Of a stretch of 33,205 bases of DNA, positions 15,309 to 24,271 are shown piece by piece. The first letter of the stretch is position 1. Each line of letters starts with the position of its first letter. The notes beneath the pieces are model-generated. The model saw only the letters and a program-made list of their open reading frames with translations. It had not been told where the DNA came from and searched no databases. Made by a program: the position numbers and the translations under genes. The DNA lies in the NCBI GenBank assembly GCA_022803075.1, contig JAFFTF010000015.1:7821-41025 (forward strand), given 5' to 3'. The stretch comes from Micrococcales bacterium 31B. Lineage in GTDB: Bacteria > Actinomycetota > Actinomycetes > Actinomycetales > Dermabacteraceae.

Positions 15309-17651
15309 CTAATTCGCGCGCGTGCGCTGGTTCGAAACTCGCTTTCCGGTCACCTCGACCTCGGCAGCCGACTCCCAACCCGTCTCCGAGTTGGCGGGGG
15401 CCGCCGCGGACGCCGCGAGGGCCGCGTTGGCACGGCTCGTGAGCTCGGCAGCCGCCACCTCACCGTCAACATCTCCGCCGAAACCGAGCAGCGTGCGCAG
15501 CGGCACCGACTCGAGCAGCTTGGCGAGATCGGGGTCGTTCGCCATGGTTTGCGACACGAAACCCCCGATGGACTGCAACGCATCGGCCAGCACCTGGGCG
15601 CCCACCGGGTGAGCCACCCAATCGGCGTAGGTCGCATCCTCGCCCAGCGGCTCGATCACGGGTTCCATCGTCAGTTCGATGGTCTCCACGGCCACGATGT
15701 CACGCGACGAATGACCGATGGCGAGCTCGAAGGTGCCCGGCTCAACCACCCAACCCGTGCGGCCCCAGAAAGCGAACGCCCGCGCGTCCAGGCTCAGCAG
15801 CACGCGCTCACTCTGCCCGGGTTCGAGGGTCACCTTGGCGAACGCCTTGAGTTCTTGCGCGGGGCGATCGAGTGTCGATTCGAGGTCGCGCACGTACAGT
15901 TGCACGACGTGAGAGCCCGTGCGAGCTCCCGTGTTCGTGACAGTCACCGCGACGGTGGCCTGCGGCTGCGTCGAATCCGGCAGGTCAACCGCGACGTCGC
16001 TCAGCGCAAACGTCGTGTACGAAAGGCCATGCCCGAAGGGGAACCGCACGTCGCGGCCGACCGTGTCATACCAGCGGTAGCCGACGTAGAGGCGCTCGCC
16101 GTACAGCACCGACTCGGGCGTGCCGGGCCAGTTGATGTGCGCGGGAGTGTCGGCGAGCGAAACCGGAATCGTCTCGGCTAGACGACCGCCCGGCTCCGCG
16201 GCACCGAAGAGCACGTCCACGGTCGCGCTTCCGGACGCCTGGCCACCCAGCCAGGTCTCCAGCACGGCTGGCATTCGACCCGCGAGCGCGCCGAGATCGA
16301 CGACCGACCCATTGCTGAGCACGGTCACCACCCGGGGATTCGCGGCGAGCACCGCATCGAGCAGTTCGAGCTGCACCGAGGGAAGGTTCAGGTGGGTGCG
16401 GTCGAAGCCCTCCGACTCCTCGGCGTCCGGCAGGCCCAGGAACAGCACGACGACATCACTCTGGCTCGCGACGGCCACGGCCTCCTGCACGAGCAGCGTG
16501 TCTTCGTCACCATCGAGGCGGAACCCCGGGGCGAACGTGACCTGCCCGGCCGACGTGGCCACCAGGGCGTCCAGGGCGTTATCAAGCTGGGTGGGCACGA
16601 TATGCGAACTGCCCGCACCCTGGTAGCGCGGGGTGCGCGCGAATTCGCCGATCACGCCAATCGAGGCAGTGGAGGCGGGGTCGAGAGGCAGGATTCCGTC
16701 GTTGACCAGCAGCACGGTACCTGCCGCGGCCACCTCGCGGGCAAGCGCATGGTGCGCCGCGGCGTCGACCGAACTGGCGACCTCGGCCTGGCGGGCGCGC
16801 AGGCCCTCGTGCACCGTGAGAATGCGGTCGATCGCGCGATCGAGCACGGCTTCATCGAGGTCACCGGCGGCGACCGCCGCGACGATCTTTGGCGCGTGCT
16901 GCGTGCCGGCGGGCATCGCGAGGTCCAGGCCCGCGGCGACGGCGCGGGCCGAGTTGTTCACGGCGCCCCAGTCGCTCACTACGTAACCCTGGTAGCCCCA
17001 CTCCTCGCGCAGCACCTGCGTGAGCAGCCACGGATGCTCCGAGGCGTAGGTGCCGTTGATGCGGTTGTAGGAGCACATGACGGTGGCGGGCTGCGACTCT
17101 TTGACGGTCTGCTCGAACGCGGGGAGGTAGATCTCCCGCAGGGTGCGCTCGTCGACCTCCGCGCTCACGCGCATGCGCTCGGTCTCTTGATTGTTGGCGG
17201 CGAAGTGCTTGAGCGACGCGCCCACGCCCTGCGATTGGACGCCCCGTACCCACGCGGCGCCGAGGGCCCCGGCCAGCGTTGGGTCCTCGGAGAAGTACTC
17301 AAAGTTGCGTCCGCACAGGGGCGACCGCTTGATGTTGACGCCAGGGCCGAGCAGCACGTCGACGCCAAGCGCGCGGCTCTCCCGCCCCAGGGCCTCGCCC
17401 ATGCGCTCGAGCAGGGCCGGGTCCCAGGTCGAGCCGGTGGCGGCGGCCGTGGGGAACGCGGTGGCGGGCTCGGAATCGTTGATGCCGAGGTGGTCGCCGG
17501 TTTCTTTTTGATAGCGGACGCCGTGTGGCCCGTCGGTCAGTACGGCGGCGTCGATGCCGGCTTCAGGGATGGAGAGGGTGCTCCAGAAACTGGCGCCCGA
17601 GAGGAGCGCGGCCTTCTGGTCGAGGGTGAGGCGTGCGATGGCGGAATGCAT
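15309..17651 (-). CDS. GH3 family beta-glucosidase
   Basis: A 780-residue glycoside hydrolase family 3 enzyme that releases glucose (or a similar sugar) from the non-reducing end of beta-linked oligosaccharides. The N-terminal barrel has GPHGVRYQ (41-48), KHFAANNQE (148-156) and the nucleophile D227 in GYVVSDWGA. The alpha/beta sandwich domain follows, with the likely acid/base E414 in SEGFDR. A fibronectin-III-like domain lies near 575-655, then a helical tail of about 110 residues. There is no signal peptide, so it acts on imported sugars. AGGAG lies 6 bases before the ATG. It is the second gene of an operon with the MFS transporter, 32 bases downstream of it. Confidence 0.95.
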   Translation of the reverse strand: MHSAIARLTLDQKAALLSGASFWSTLSIPEAGIDAAVLTDGPHGVRYQKETGDHLGINDSEPATAFPTAAATGSTWDPALLERMGEALGRESRALGVDVLLGPGVNIKRSPLCGRNFEYFSEDPTLAGALGAAWVRGVQSQGVGASLKHFAANNQETERMRVSAEVDERTLREIYLPAFEQTVKESQPATVMCSYNRINGTYASEHPWLLTQVLREEWGYQGYVVSDWGAVNNSARAVAAGLDLAMPAGTQHAPKIVAAVAAGDLDEAVLDRAIDRILTVHEGLRARQAEVASSVDAAAHHALAREVAAAGTVLLVNDGILPLDPASTASIGVIGEFARTPRYQGAGSSHIVPTQLDNALDALVATSAGQVTFAPGFRLDGDEDTLLVQEAVAVASQSDVVVLFLGLPDAEESEGFDRTHLNLPSVQLELLDAVLAANPRVVTVLSNGSVVDLGALAGRMPAVLETWLGGQASGSATVDVLFGAAEPGGRLAETIPVSLADTPAHINWPGTPESVLYGERLYVGYRWYDTVGRDVRFPFGHGLSYTTFALSDVAVDLPDSTQPQATVAVTVTNTGARTGSHVVQLYVRDLESTLDRPAQELKAFAKVTLEPGQSERVLLSLDARAFAFWGRTGWVVEPGTFELAIGHSSRDIVAVETIELTMEPVIEPLGEDATYADWVAHPVGAQVLADALQSIGGFVSQTMANDPDLAKLLESVPLRTLLGFGGDVDGEVAAAELTSRANAALAASAAAPANSETGWESAAEVEVTGKRVSNQRTRAN

Positions 17652-17683
17652 GAGGGCTCCTGAGTAAGCGAAGGACGGAAGGG

Positions 17684-18970
17684 CTAGCGGACTTTTTTGA
17701 TGGGAATGACTGTAATCGCGCCGAGGATGGCGGAGATTGCGGCGCCGAGAAACAGCGCCACATAGTTGCCGCCGACCCCGCCGATGGCAAGCAGGCCGGG
17801 AGCGATGGCGGGCGCGATGGACTGGGGCAGCGCGTTGGCGATGTTGAAGACGCCCATGTCTTTGGCGGCGGCGGACTCTTTGTCGGGCAGCACGTCGGTG
17901 ACGAGTGCGAGATCGACCGCGAAGTACGCGCCGGTGCCGGCTCCGGTGATCGCGGCGGCGATGACGTAGAGCCAGAGGTCGAACGAGAACGCGGAGAGCG
18001 CGGCTCCGACCGCCATGATGGCCGAGGCGATGAACACGAACACCTTGCGCTTGCCGGTCTTGTCACTAATGAAGCCGCTGACGGCGGCGCTCAGGGTGAG
18101 CGCACCCACCGACACGAGAAGCAGCAGTTGCTGCACATTGGCGACCTCTTTGACGTCGTAGCCGAAGCGGTCGGTGAGAAAGTACACCTGGTAGGTGGTC
18201 GTGAAGGAGTACGCCAGGATGATGAGGAACCGGCCGATCCAGGCCCAGCCGAAGTCTGGGTTCTGGCGCGGGTTGAAGATGAAGACCCCGTAGATGTCGG
18301 CGGCCCTAAACGGCGGCTTGAGGTTGGGCGAGAGCACGCGGTCACGCACCGAGACGACGTATACCGCAACGAGGACCAGGCCGAGCAGGGAGGGAAGAAT
18401 AAACAGACCCGGCGTGCCGAAGCCCGCGTTGAGACCCTGGTTGGCGACGACGATACCGACGAGGGGGGCCAGGTTTTGGGCGATGCCCGTGAACCCGGAG
18501 ACTTTGCCGCGCTGAGATTCTGGAACGCGGTCGGGGATGAAGGCCGCGAGGCCGGCGAGCACGGCGTTGAGGGCGAGCTGCGTGACCGCCCACAGGGCTC
18601 CGACGACGAAAACGCTCTCGGCGAAGGCCAAACCGATCAGCGCGGCGACGCTCACGAGGGTGCCGCCGAGCACCCAGGGGCGGCGCATGCCGAAGCGCGA
18701 CGTGGTGCGGTCGCTGAGGGCGCCGAAGACGGGGTTGCCGAGCAGGGCGAGCAGGGCGCCCACGGCGCTGATGGTGCCGAGCGCGCCTTCTTTGTTGTCG
18801 GGGGCGATCTCGGCGACCTTGACGGCGAGAGAGATGCTGATGGGCACGATGATGATGAGGAACGCGCCGAGGTACGCGGCGAGGAACGCCACGATACTGC
18901 CCGTGCGTACCACGGGAGGTTCGGTGACGCGGGGGGCGGCGGTGCTTCCCACCTGATCGCTAATGCTCAT
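17684..18970 (-). CDS. MFS sugar transporter
   Basis: A 428-residue major facilitator protein with about 12 transmembrane helices. The loop 2-3 motif GALSDRTTSRFGMRRPW is of the kind seen in sugar:cation symporters and sucrose-type (SLC45-like) carriers. I start it at ATG 18970, which has AAGGAG 7 bases upstream; the longer open frame to 19048 has no such site. It is followed after 32 bases by the GH3 beta-glucosidase and is divergent from a LacI regulator, so its substrate is probably a beta-linked disaccharide such as cellobiose or gentiobiose (inference). Confidence 0.92.
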   Translation of the reverse strand: MSISDQVGSTAAPRVTEPPVVRTGSIVAFLAAYLGAFLIIIVPISISLAVKVAEIAPDNKEGALGTISAVGALLALLGNPVFGALSDRTTSRFGMRRPWVLGGTLVSVAALIGLAFAESVFVVGALWAVTQLALNAVLAGLAAFIPDRVPESQRGKVSGFTGIAQNLAPLVGIVVANQGLNAGFGTPGLFILPSLLGLVLVAVYVVSVRDRVLSPNLKPPFRAADIYGVFIFNPRQNPDFGWAWIGRFLIILAYSFTTTYQVYFLTDRFGYDVKEVANVQQLLLLVSVGALTLSAAVSGFISDKTGKRKVFVFIASAIMAVGAALSAFSFDLWLYVIAAAITGAGTGAYFAVDLALVTDVLPDKESAAAKDMGVFNIANALPQSIAPAIAPGLLAIGGVGGNYVALFLGAAISAILGAITVIPIKKVR

Positions 18971-19002
18971 GAGGCCACTCCTTCGAGGCGATCGCGCCCA
19001 AT

Positions 19003-19018
19003 GCTGAAGCGCGTAAGT
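19003..19018. promoter_or_regulatory. candidate LacI-family operator O2
   Basis: Read on the minus strand, ACTTACGCG followed by a diverged right half matches 11 of 16 bases of the site at 19047-19062. It lies just after the predicted transporter transcription start. Confidence 0.4.
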
Positions 19019-19030
19019 TGTTGTGCGATG

Positions 19031-19060
19031 AGCATATTCCATCTCCACTTACCCGCGCAA
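19031..19060 (-). promoter_or_regulatory. candidate promoter of the MFS-GH3 operon
   Basis: On the minus strand TTGCGC (19060-19055) and TATGCT (19036-19031) are 18 bases apart. The -35 overlaps operator O1. Confidence 0.45.
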
Positions 19061-19062
19061 GT
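19047..19062. promoter_or_regulatory. candidate LacI-family operator O1
   Basis: ACTTACCCGCGCAAGT is an imperfect palindrome with the central CG typical of LacI-family sites. It covers the -35 of the transporter promoter and the region where a -35 for the regulator's own gene would lie. Confidence 0.5.
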
Positions 19063-19084
19063 AATCTGTGGCACAATATTCCCC

Positions 19085-20080
19085 ATGCCGACCGCATCAC
19101 AACGCCGTGCCACCGCAGCCGACGTGGCCCGCCTCAGCGGCGTCTCCCGCGCCACCGTCAGCTACGTGCTCAACCGCACCGCGGGCCAGACCATCCCTGA
19201 GTCCACACGCAACCGGGTCCTGCGCGCCGCCGACGACCTTGGCTACATCCCCAGCGCGTCCGCGCAGGCCCTTGCCCGCGGTCGCTCCAACCTCGTCGTC
19301 ATCGACATCTCCGACGTTCCCCTCAGCGAGGTGCTCAGCAATCTCGCCCACGACCTCGCCGAGGTGTTCCGCAATCGCGGCTATGTGCCCATCGTCGACC
19401 AGCTCACGCGCGGGGAAGGCGACCGCTCTCTTCTCAAGTCGCTTTCGCTCTCGGTGGTTCCCGATGTCGTCATCACCATGACCGACCTACCCGCAGACAT
19501 CCAAGACACCCTGCTCCGCGCGGGTGTACGACACCTCGCGAGCCTCAGCCCCGCCGACAGCCCCTGGTCCCTCGAACGGCAGATCCGTGGCGCCGCCAGC
19601 GTGCAGCTTGACTACCTCATCGCCCGCGGGCACCGCGACATCGCCTACCTTGGCCCCCGCGAAACCGAACTCGCGACCCTCTCCGCCTGGCGCGAAGCCG
19701 CCGCCCACGCCACCGCCACCGCGCACGGGGCTCGACTTCGCACCGCGACGCTCCCGCACGGCCTCGACGACTCCGCGACCCTCGTCAGCGAACTACGCGA
19801 GGCCGGCGTCACTGCTCTTGCGGCCTACAACGACGACGTCGCCCTGCGGCTGATTCACGCAGCCCATCGCGCCCACCTGCGCTTACCGGGCGACCTTGCC
19901 ATCATGGGAATCGACGACGTCGCCGCCGCTGCTTGGTCACACCCGCAACTCACGACGGTGAACCAGGTCAGCCCCGAAGACCTCCCCGTCGAGGCGCGCG
20001 TGGATCGACTGCTCGCGGGAGACTCGTGCAACCCACCCGAGGGCCCGAGCCCCCGCGTCGTCGTGCGCGAAACCGCCTAA
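19085..20080 (+). CDS. LacI-family transcriptional regulator
   Basis: A 331-residue regulator. The N-terminal helix-turn-helix (about 8-55) reads ATAADVARLSGVSRATVSYV, followed by the hinge segment with ARGRSN. The rest is a periplasmic-binding-protein-like sugar-sensing domain ending in IMGIDDVAAAAWSHPQLTTV. I start at ATG 19085; the same frame is open far upstream, but that part is antisense to the transporter. CACAAT ends 7 bases before the ATG, so the transcript may be leaderless. It probably represses the divergent MFS-GH3 operon and itself, released by the transported sugar. Confidence 0.93.
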   Translation: MPTASQRRATAADVARLSGVSRATVSYVLNRTAGQTIPESTRNRVLRAADDLGYIPSASAQALARGRSNLVVIDISDVPLSEVLSNLAHDLAEVFRNRGYVPIVDQLTRGEGDRSLLKSLSLSVVPDVVITMTDLPADIQDTLLRAGVRHLASLSPADSPWSLERQIRGAASVQLDYLIARGHRDIAYLGPRETELATLSAWREAAAHATATAHGARLRTATLPHGLDDSATLVSELREAGVTALAAYNDDVALRLIHAAHRAHLRLPGDLAIMGIDDVAAAAWSHPQLTTVNQVSPEDLPVEARVDRLLAGDSCNPPEGPSPRVVVRETA

Positions 20081-20100
20081 CGCGCACCGGGTAGCACAAA

Positions 20101-20122
20101 GCCCGCCCCCGAAAGAGCGGGC
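20101..20122. terminator. convergent terminator hairpin
   Basis: GCCCGC and GCGGGC with a 10-base loop lie between the LacI gene and the minus-strand LytR_C gene. Preceding AAA could serve as a short U tract for the minus-strand transcript. Confidence 0.6.
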
Positions 20123-20165
20123 CACCCGTGCCACGAATCCGGCGGCGTCCGCCACCCTCATGTGG

Positions 20166-21101
20166 TTACCCTTCGAAGTCCGTGCCCACGACCACCGTGA
20201 TTTGCGCGCGGCTCGCATCCAACGAAACCGTCGCCGAGGCGCTCACCGTCTGCGCAATCGACTTCGCCACGGCCTCCTGAGAAGCATCCGGGTAGTACAC
20301 CACCGTGTTGGGTGTCGGGTCAGTGTTGCCATTGGAAAACGCAGAAGCCCAGCCATACGCCTGCAGGCCCCCCACGATGGTTGAGGCGAGGCCAGCCTTG
20401 CCGTTACCATTCACGACCGCCACGGCCACCGAGGGGTCGGGCTGTGTATCGGACGCCGCGCTGGTGGCTGTGGCCCCGGCAGGCTCGGCTCCCTGCGTCA
20501 CAACGGTCGTGGACTCGGGCGGCACGGTATCGCCGTACTCGGTCAAGATCTGCACGTTGATCGCGTCACCGATCGAGGTATTCAACTCGACCGTGTCGAT
20601 GCCGAGGCGCACGGCAACGGCCTCGGCCTGAGCCTTGAATTGCTCATCGCTGTATAGCACGGCGGACGACGTGACCCCCTCGACGGGAGTCGAGTTGATG
20701 ATCGGCACGCTCCAGCCCGATTCGACCAGCGCGCTCTGCACCTTGCCAGCCATGCCCGAAACGGTGCCCGCGTTCGAAACGATCACGGCCACGTTGGGAT
20801 CGGGTGCGACCACGGTCTGCTGTGGCACGGGTTCGGGTGCGGCATCCGTGCTCGTACCGGGGGCGGCGGCGCCCGCCGACGCGGCGGGATTGCCCGCGGC
20901 CTCGGGCTTCACGGCCTGATCATTGAGCCGAATGAACATGTACGCGGCGGCCACCACCAAGACTGCGCCCGCAAAGACGAAGAAGTACGGGCGCACCGAC
21001 TGCCACGGAGTGACCTTGGCGCGATGCACCCCGCGATGCTGGGCCTCGGCGGCCTTCAGGTCAAACTCGTCCGGCGCGTACTCGGTGGTTTCTATTGCCA
21101 T
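20166..21101 (-). CDS. VirR-like membrane protein with two LytR_C domains
   Basis: A 311-residue protein with a cytoplasmic N-terminus, one transmembrane helix near 39-58, an Ala/Pro-rich linker, and two successive LytR C-terminal domains at about 102-190 and 224-308. Each domain opens with a similar strand (NVAVIVSNAGTVSGMAGKVQ and SVAVAVVNGNGKAGLASTIV). By recall, the arrangement matches mycobacterial Rv0431 (VirR), which follows a DUF3263 gene (Rv0430) and is tied to envelope integrity and vesicle release. Here a DUF3263 gene also lies just upstream. LytR_C domains are thought to bind cell wall polymers. Two copies rather than one is notable. Confidence 0.85.
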   Translation of the reverse strand: MAIETTEYAPDEFDLKAAEAQHRGVHRAKVTPWQSVRPYFFVFAGAVLVVAAAYMFIRLNDQAVKPEAAGNPAASAGAAAPGTSTDAAPEPVPQQTVVAPDPNVAVIVSNAGTVSGMAGKVQSALVESGWSVPIINSTPVEGVTSSAVLYSDEQFKAQAEAVAVRLGIDTVELNTSIGDAINVQILTEYGDTVPPESTTVVTQGAEPAGATATSAASDTQPDPSVAVAVVNGNGKAGLASTIVGGLQAYGWASAFSNGNTDPTPNTVVYYPDASQEAVAKSIAQTVSASATVSLDASRAQITVVVGTDFEG

Positions 21102-21187
21102 ACTTGCATTTTGGCACTGTGAGGGCCGGTTGCAACACTTTTACGCACGGCTCGCAGTTGATTATCGTCTCATGCGCACGGCCACAG

Positions 21188-21430
21188 TTAGGCGGGTGCA
21201 GTCGGGGCGAGCGCGATACGCCGCAACCTGTGAACGAGCGCGGGCTCCAGCGCGACGACCCGAGGATCTTGAATGAGTCGCCAAACCTCCTGGTAGTAGC
21301 GCGTCTCCGAGAGATTGAACTCCCTCAAGATGGCCTGCTGCTTCACTCCACCGTATCGCCAGGTGCGCTTCTCGAACGCGAGCAGGGCAAGATCAAAGTC
21401 AGAGAGGTCCTGTTCGGGTTGCGCTGCCAT
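21188..21430 (-). CDS. DUF3263 domain protein
   Basis: An 80-residue protein recognisable as DUF3263 from [20 protein letters not shown] and the [17 protein letters not shown] that follows. The fold looks like a small helix-turn-helix, so a DNA-binding role is plausible but unproven. It lies 86 bases upstream of the VirR-like gene, a pairing seen widely in actinobacteria. TACAAT ends 6 bases before the ATG and no Shine-Dalgarno sequence is present, which implies a leaderless transcript. Confidence 0.88.
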   Translation of the reverse strand: MAAQPEQDLSDFDLALLAFEKRTWRYGGVKQQAILREFNLSETRYYQEVWRLIQDPRVVALEPALVHRLRRIALAPTAPA

Positions 21431-21436
21431 CCTGCC

Positions 21437-21442
21437 ATTGTA
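21437..21442 (-). promoter_or_regulatory. -10 box of DUF3263 gene (leaderless)
   Basis: TACAAT on the minus strand, 6 bases before ATG 21430; 5 of 6 match to TATAAT. Confidence 0.65.
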
Positions 21443-21456
21443 AAGCGAGCGGTCGC

Positions 21457-21462
21457 TACAGT
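21457..21462 (+). promoter_or_regulatory. -10 box of ung (leaderless)
   Basis: TACAGT, 6 bases before ATG 21469. With the opposing TACAAT it forms two divergent promoters packed into 38 bp, so the -35 zone of each covers the -10 of the other. Confidence 0.6.
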
Positions 21463-21468
21463 GGCATC

Positions 21469-22143
21469 ATGACAAGGCCGCTGCACGAACTGATTGCCCC
21501 CGATTGGGCCAAGGCCCTCGCCGACGTCGAACCCCAGATTCACGCCATGGGCGACTTCCTGCGCGCTGAAATCGCCGCGGGCCACGACTACTTGCCCCTC
21601 GGCACCCTCGTGCTGAATGCGTTCACGCGACCCCTCTCAAACGTTCGCGTCCTGATCGTCGGCCAAGACCCCTACCCCACCCCCGGGCATCCCATGGGCC
21701 TGTCGTTTTCGGTGGGTCGCGACACCCGGCCGCTCCCCCGCAGTCTCGGCAATATCTACCGCGAACTGCACGACGATCTCGGCATCGAACCCGCCCCTCA
21801 TGGAGATCTGACCGCCTGGGCCGAGCAGGGCGTCATGCTGCTAAACCGGGTGCTCACGGTGCGTCCGGGGTTGCCCGGTTCGCACCGAGGCAAGGGCTGG
21901 GAGGCCATCACCGAACACGCCATTAAGGCGCTCGTGGCCCGGGGCGGCCCCCTCGTCGCCGTGCTGTGGGGGCGCGACGCACAAAACCTCACCCCGTGGC
22001 TCGGTAACGTGGCGCGCGTGACGTCGGCCCACCCCTCCCCGCTGTCCGCCTCGCGCGGCTTTTTCGGTTCGCGTCCGTTCAGCACGGTCAATGCCATGCT
22101 GACCTCGCAGGGGGCTGCCCCCATCGACTGGCAGGTGAAATAG
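21469..22143 (+). CDS. ung: uracil-DNA glycosylase
   Basis: A 224-residue family 1 uracil-DNA glycosylase, which removes uracil from DNA to start base excision repair. The catalytic water-activating motif GQDPYP has D67; the proline in place of the more common histidine is usual in actinobacteria. The uracil-binding block [16 protein letters not shown] and the DNA-intercalation motif [11 protein letters not shown] (H188) are intact. Length is normal. There is no ribosome binding site before ATG 21469, consistent with leaderless expression. Divergent from the DUF3263 gene. Confidence 0.97.
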   Translation: MTRPLHELIAPDWAKALADVEPQIHAMGDFLRAEIAAGHDYLPLGTLVLNAFTRPLSNVRVLIVGQDPYPTPGHPMGLSFSVGRDTRPLPRSLGNIYRELHDDLGIEPAPHGDLTAWAEQGVMLLNRVLTVRPGLPGSHRGKGWEAITEHAIKALVARGGPLVAVLWGRDAQNLTPWLGNVARVTSAHPSPLSASRGFFGSRPFSTVNAMLTSQGAAPIDWQVK

Positions 22144-22201
22144 GCACTGCCGGACGCCCGGTCCCCGCGCCCGCCTCGGCCCCGTTTTCGCCTGCCTAGA
22201 C

Positions 22202-22230
22202 TTTCGACTGGGTGTATCGCACGCGACAAT
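22202..22230 (+). promoter_or_regulatory. possible promoter of the SGNH hydrolase gene
   Basis: TTTCGA and GACAAT are 17 bases apart, 16 bases before the GTG start. Both hexamers are imperfect. Confidence 0.3.
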
Positions 22231-22246
22231 GTGTTGAGATGGGGGG

Positions 22247-23158
22247 GTGAATCCTTCTGAGCCGAGTGCCCCGAAAGCAACCCCCACCGACCCCGACAAC
22301 GTGCCCCCGTGGGCCACCTACATTGCGCTCGGAGACTCCTACACCGAGGGCATGGTGGACGCCTACACCCCCGAGGTAGTGGCGAAATTCCCCGAGCTGG
22401 CGGGTCGTTATCGTGGCTGGGCCGACCTCATCGCGGGTGAGATGTCGCGGCGCCGCCTGGAGGCAGGGCTGGCCCCACTCGAGTACGCTTCGCTCGCGAT
22501 ACGCGGCCGCAAACTGCCGCAGATCGTCACCGAGCAGGTATCCAGCGCCATGCGCATGCTGCATGATGAGGCCACCAAGGGTCCAGTGCTGGTCTCGTTC
22601 ATGGCGGGTGGCAACGACATGTTGCGCCTGAAGGCGGACGTGCACGCGATGGCCGAACTCGTCGAAGACTGCGTGCGGCGGCTGCGGTCAACCGGCGCTG
22701 ACGTACTCATGACGACGCACCTTGACGTCAGCAACCTGCACATGTTCAGGTCGAAAAAGACACCCGTCGCGATCTACACGGCCTACCTGAATACCATTGC
22801 GCGCCGCCACGGCTGCTTTATTCACGACCTGTGGGGCCTGACCCCCATGTACGACTCACGCATGTGGGGCATTGACCGGATCCACCCCTCCACCGAGGGC
22901 CACCGCGTGATCGCCGCCTCCACCCTCGCCGCGCTGGGTCTCGAACCCGGCATACCAGGGGAGGAACCGGAGCGTCCGCTACCCGCACCTCGCGTAGCGT
23001 GGGCACACCAACTGCGCCGGGACGCCGAGTGGGCCCGTGCCGACGTCGGCCCCTGGATCTCGCGGCGACTGCGGGGCGTGTCGTCAGGCGACACGATTCC
23101 GCCGAAGTTTGCGCAGCCCGTCGTGATTGGCCCCGACGAACTCAACCTCGACGACTAA
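22247..23158 (+). CDS. SGNH/GDSL hydrolase
   Basis: A 303-residue esterase/lipase-like enzyme. Block I is ALGDSYTEG with nucleophile S31, the GxND block is MAGGNDML, and block V is DRIHPSTEGH carrying the catalytic Asp and His. No signal peptide or membrane helix is visible, so it is probably cytoplasmic; the natural substrate cannot be told from sequence. The tail (about 240-303) is rich in Arg, Pro and Trp and is not part of the fold. The start GTG 22247 follows a GAGATGGGGGG stretch that can act as a ribosome binding site. It ends at a strong convergent terminator. Confidence 0.9.
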   Translation: MNPSEPSAPKATPTDPDNVPPWATYIALGDSYTEGMVDAYTPEVVAKFPELAGRYRGWADLIAGEMSRRRLEAGLAPLEYASLAIRGRKLPQIVTEQVSSAMRMLHDEATKGPVLVSFMAGGNDMLRLKADVHAMAELVEDCVRRLRSTGADVLMTTHLDVSNLHMFRSKKTPVAIYTAYLNTIARRHGCFIHDLWGLTPMYDSRMWGIDRIHPSTEGHRVIAASTLAALGLEPGIPGEEPERPLPAPRVAWAHQLRRDAEWARADVGPWISRRLRGVSSGDTIPPKFAQPVVIGPDELNLDD

Positions 23159-23170
23159 CCCTAACGCGCG

Positions 23171-23207
23171 CAACGCGCGGGCCCGGCCGTGGCCATCCCG
23201 CGCGTTG
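23171..23207. terminator. bidirectional terminator hairpin
   Basis: A perfect 11-bp stem (CAACGCGCGGG / CCCGCGCGTTG) with a 15-base loop lies between the convergent SGNH hydrolase and isomerase genes. Confidence 0.8.
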
Positions 23208-23227
23208 CGGCACGTCAATCGCGTGAG

Positions 23228-24232
23228 TTACTTCGTCGAGAACGCAGCGTCGAAGGCGGCGTCGGGCTTGTCAAACAGCTTCGAACGCACGAACTTCAGG
23301 GCATCGGGGGCGCCGATGAGGCGGTCCATGCCGGCGTCCTCCCATTCGATCGAGATGGGGCCCGTGTAGCCGATGCCGTTGAGCGCTCGGAAACAATCCT
23401 CCCAGGGCACGTCGCCGTGACCGGTTGACACGAAATCCCAGCCGCGGTGTTGATCGGACCAGGCCAGGTGCGACGACAGGATGCCGTTGCGGCCGTTGCC
23501 CATGCGCATGCGGGTGTCCTTGCAATCCACGTGGTAGATGCGGTCCGCGAAATCGGTAATGAACGCGACGGGGTCGATTCCCTGCCAGACCATGTGCGAG
23601 GGGTCCCAGTTCAGGCCGAATGCTTCGCGGTGGCCGATGGCCTCGAGGGTGCGGACGGTCGACCAGTAGTCATAGGCAATCTCGCTGGGGTGAACCTCAT
23701 GGGCGAAGCGCACACCCTCGCCGTCGAACACGTCGAGGATGGGGTTCCAGCGGGCCGCGAAATCCTCGTAGCCCGCGTCGATCACCGAGGCGGGAACGGG
23801 CGGGAACATGGCGACGTACTGCCAGATGCTGGAGCCCGTGAATCCGACCACGGTGTCGACCCCGAGCTTGCGGGCCACCTTGGCGGTGAGTTTCATTTCT
23901 TCGGCCGCCCGCTGGCGCACGCCCTCGGCGTCGCCGTCGCCCCACACGCGCTCACTGACGATGTCTTGGTGACGGAAGTCGATGGGGTCGTCGCAGACCG
24001 CCTGACCCTTCAGGTGGTTAGAGATGGCGTACAGTTTCAGGCCATTCTTTTCCAAGATGTCGAGGCGGCTCTGCGCGTAGGCGTCGTCTTCGACGGCGCG
24101 ATACACGTCAAGGTGATCGCCCCAGCAGGCAATCTCGAGGCCGTCGTAGCCCCACTCGCCCGCAAGGCGAGCGACTTCTTCGAACGGCAGGTCGGCCCAC
24201 TGGCCGGTGAACAGGGTAACGGGTCGTGACAT
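23228..24232 (-). CDS. sugar phosphate isomerase/epimerase (TIM barrel)
   Basis: A 334-residue xylose-isomerase-like TIM-barrel protein. Metal-binding and active-site stretches typical of the family are [15 protein letters not shown] near the start, the Glu in [22 protein letters not shown], the Asp and His in [13 protein letters not shown], and the late Glu in [15 protein letters not shown] lies 9-10 bases upstream of the ATG. It is the second gene of an operon with the Gfo/Idh/MocA dehydrogenase (39 bases apart), a common pair in inositol and rare-sugar breakdown. The precise substrate is not determinable. Confidence 0.92.
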   Translation of the reverse strand: MSRPVTLFTGQWADLPFEEVARLAGEWGYDGLEIACWGDHLDVYRAVEDDAYAQSRLDILEKNGLKLYAISNHLKGQAVCDDPIDFRHQDIVSERVWGDGDAEGVRQRAAEEMKLTAKVARKLGVDTVVGFTGSSIWQYVAMFPPVPASVIDAGYEDFAARWNPILDVFDGEGVRFAHEVHPSEIAYDYWSTVRTLEAIGHREAFGLNWDPSHMVWQGIDPVAFITDFADRIYHVDCKDTRMRMGNGRNGILSSHLAWSDQHRGWDFVSTGHGDVPWEDCFRALNGIGYTGPISIEWEDAGMDRLIGAPDALKFVRSKLFDKPDAAFDAAFSTK

Positions 24233-24271
24233 GGGTTTAGATCTCCTACATGCTGAGAGGTGGTGCTGAAC

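Noticed and set aside
16392-17663. 423-codon plus-strand open frame
   Set aside because: Antisense to the GH3 beta-glucosidase, which has all catalytic motifs.
18128-19084. In-frame N-terminal extension of the LacI regulator
   Set aside because: It would run antisense through the MFS transporter and add non-homologous, highly charged sequence; the helix-turn-helix begins right after ATG 19085.
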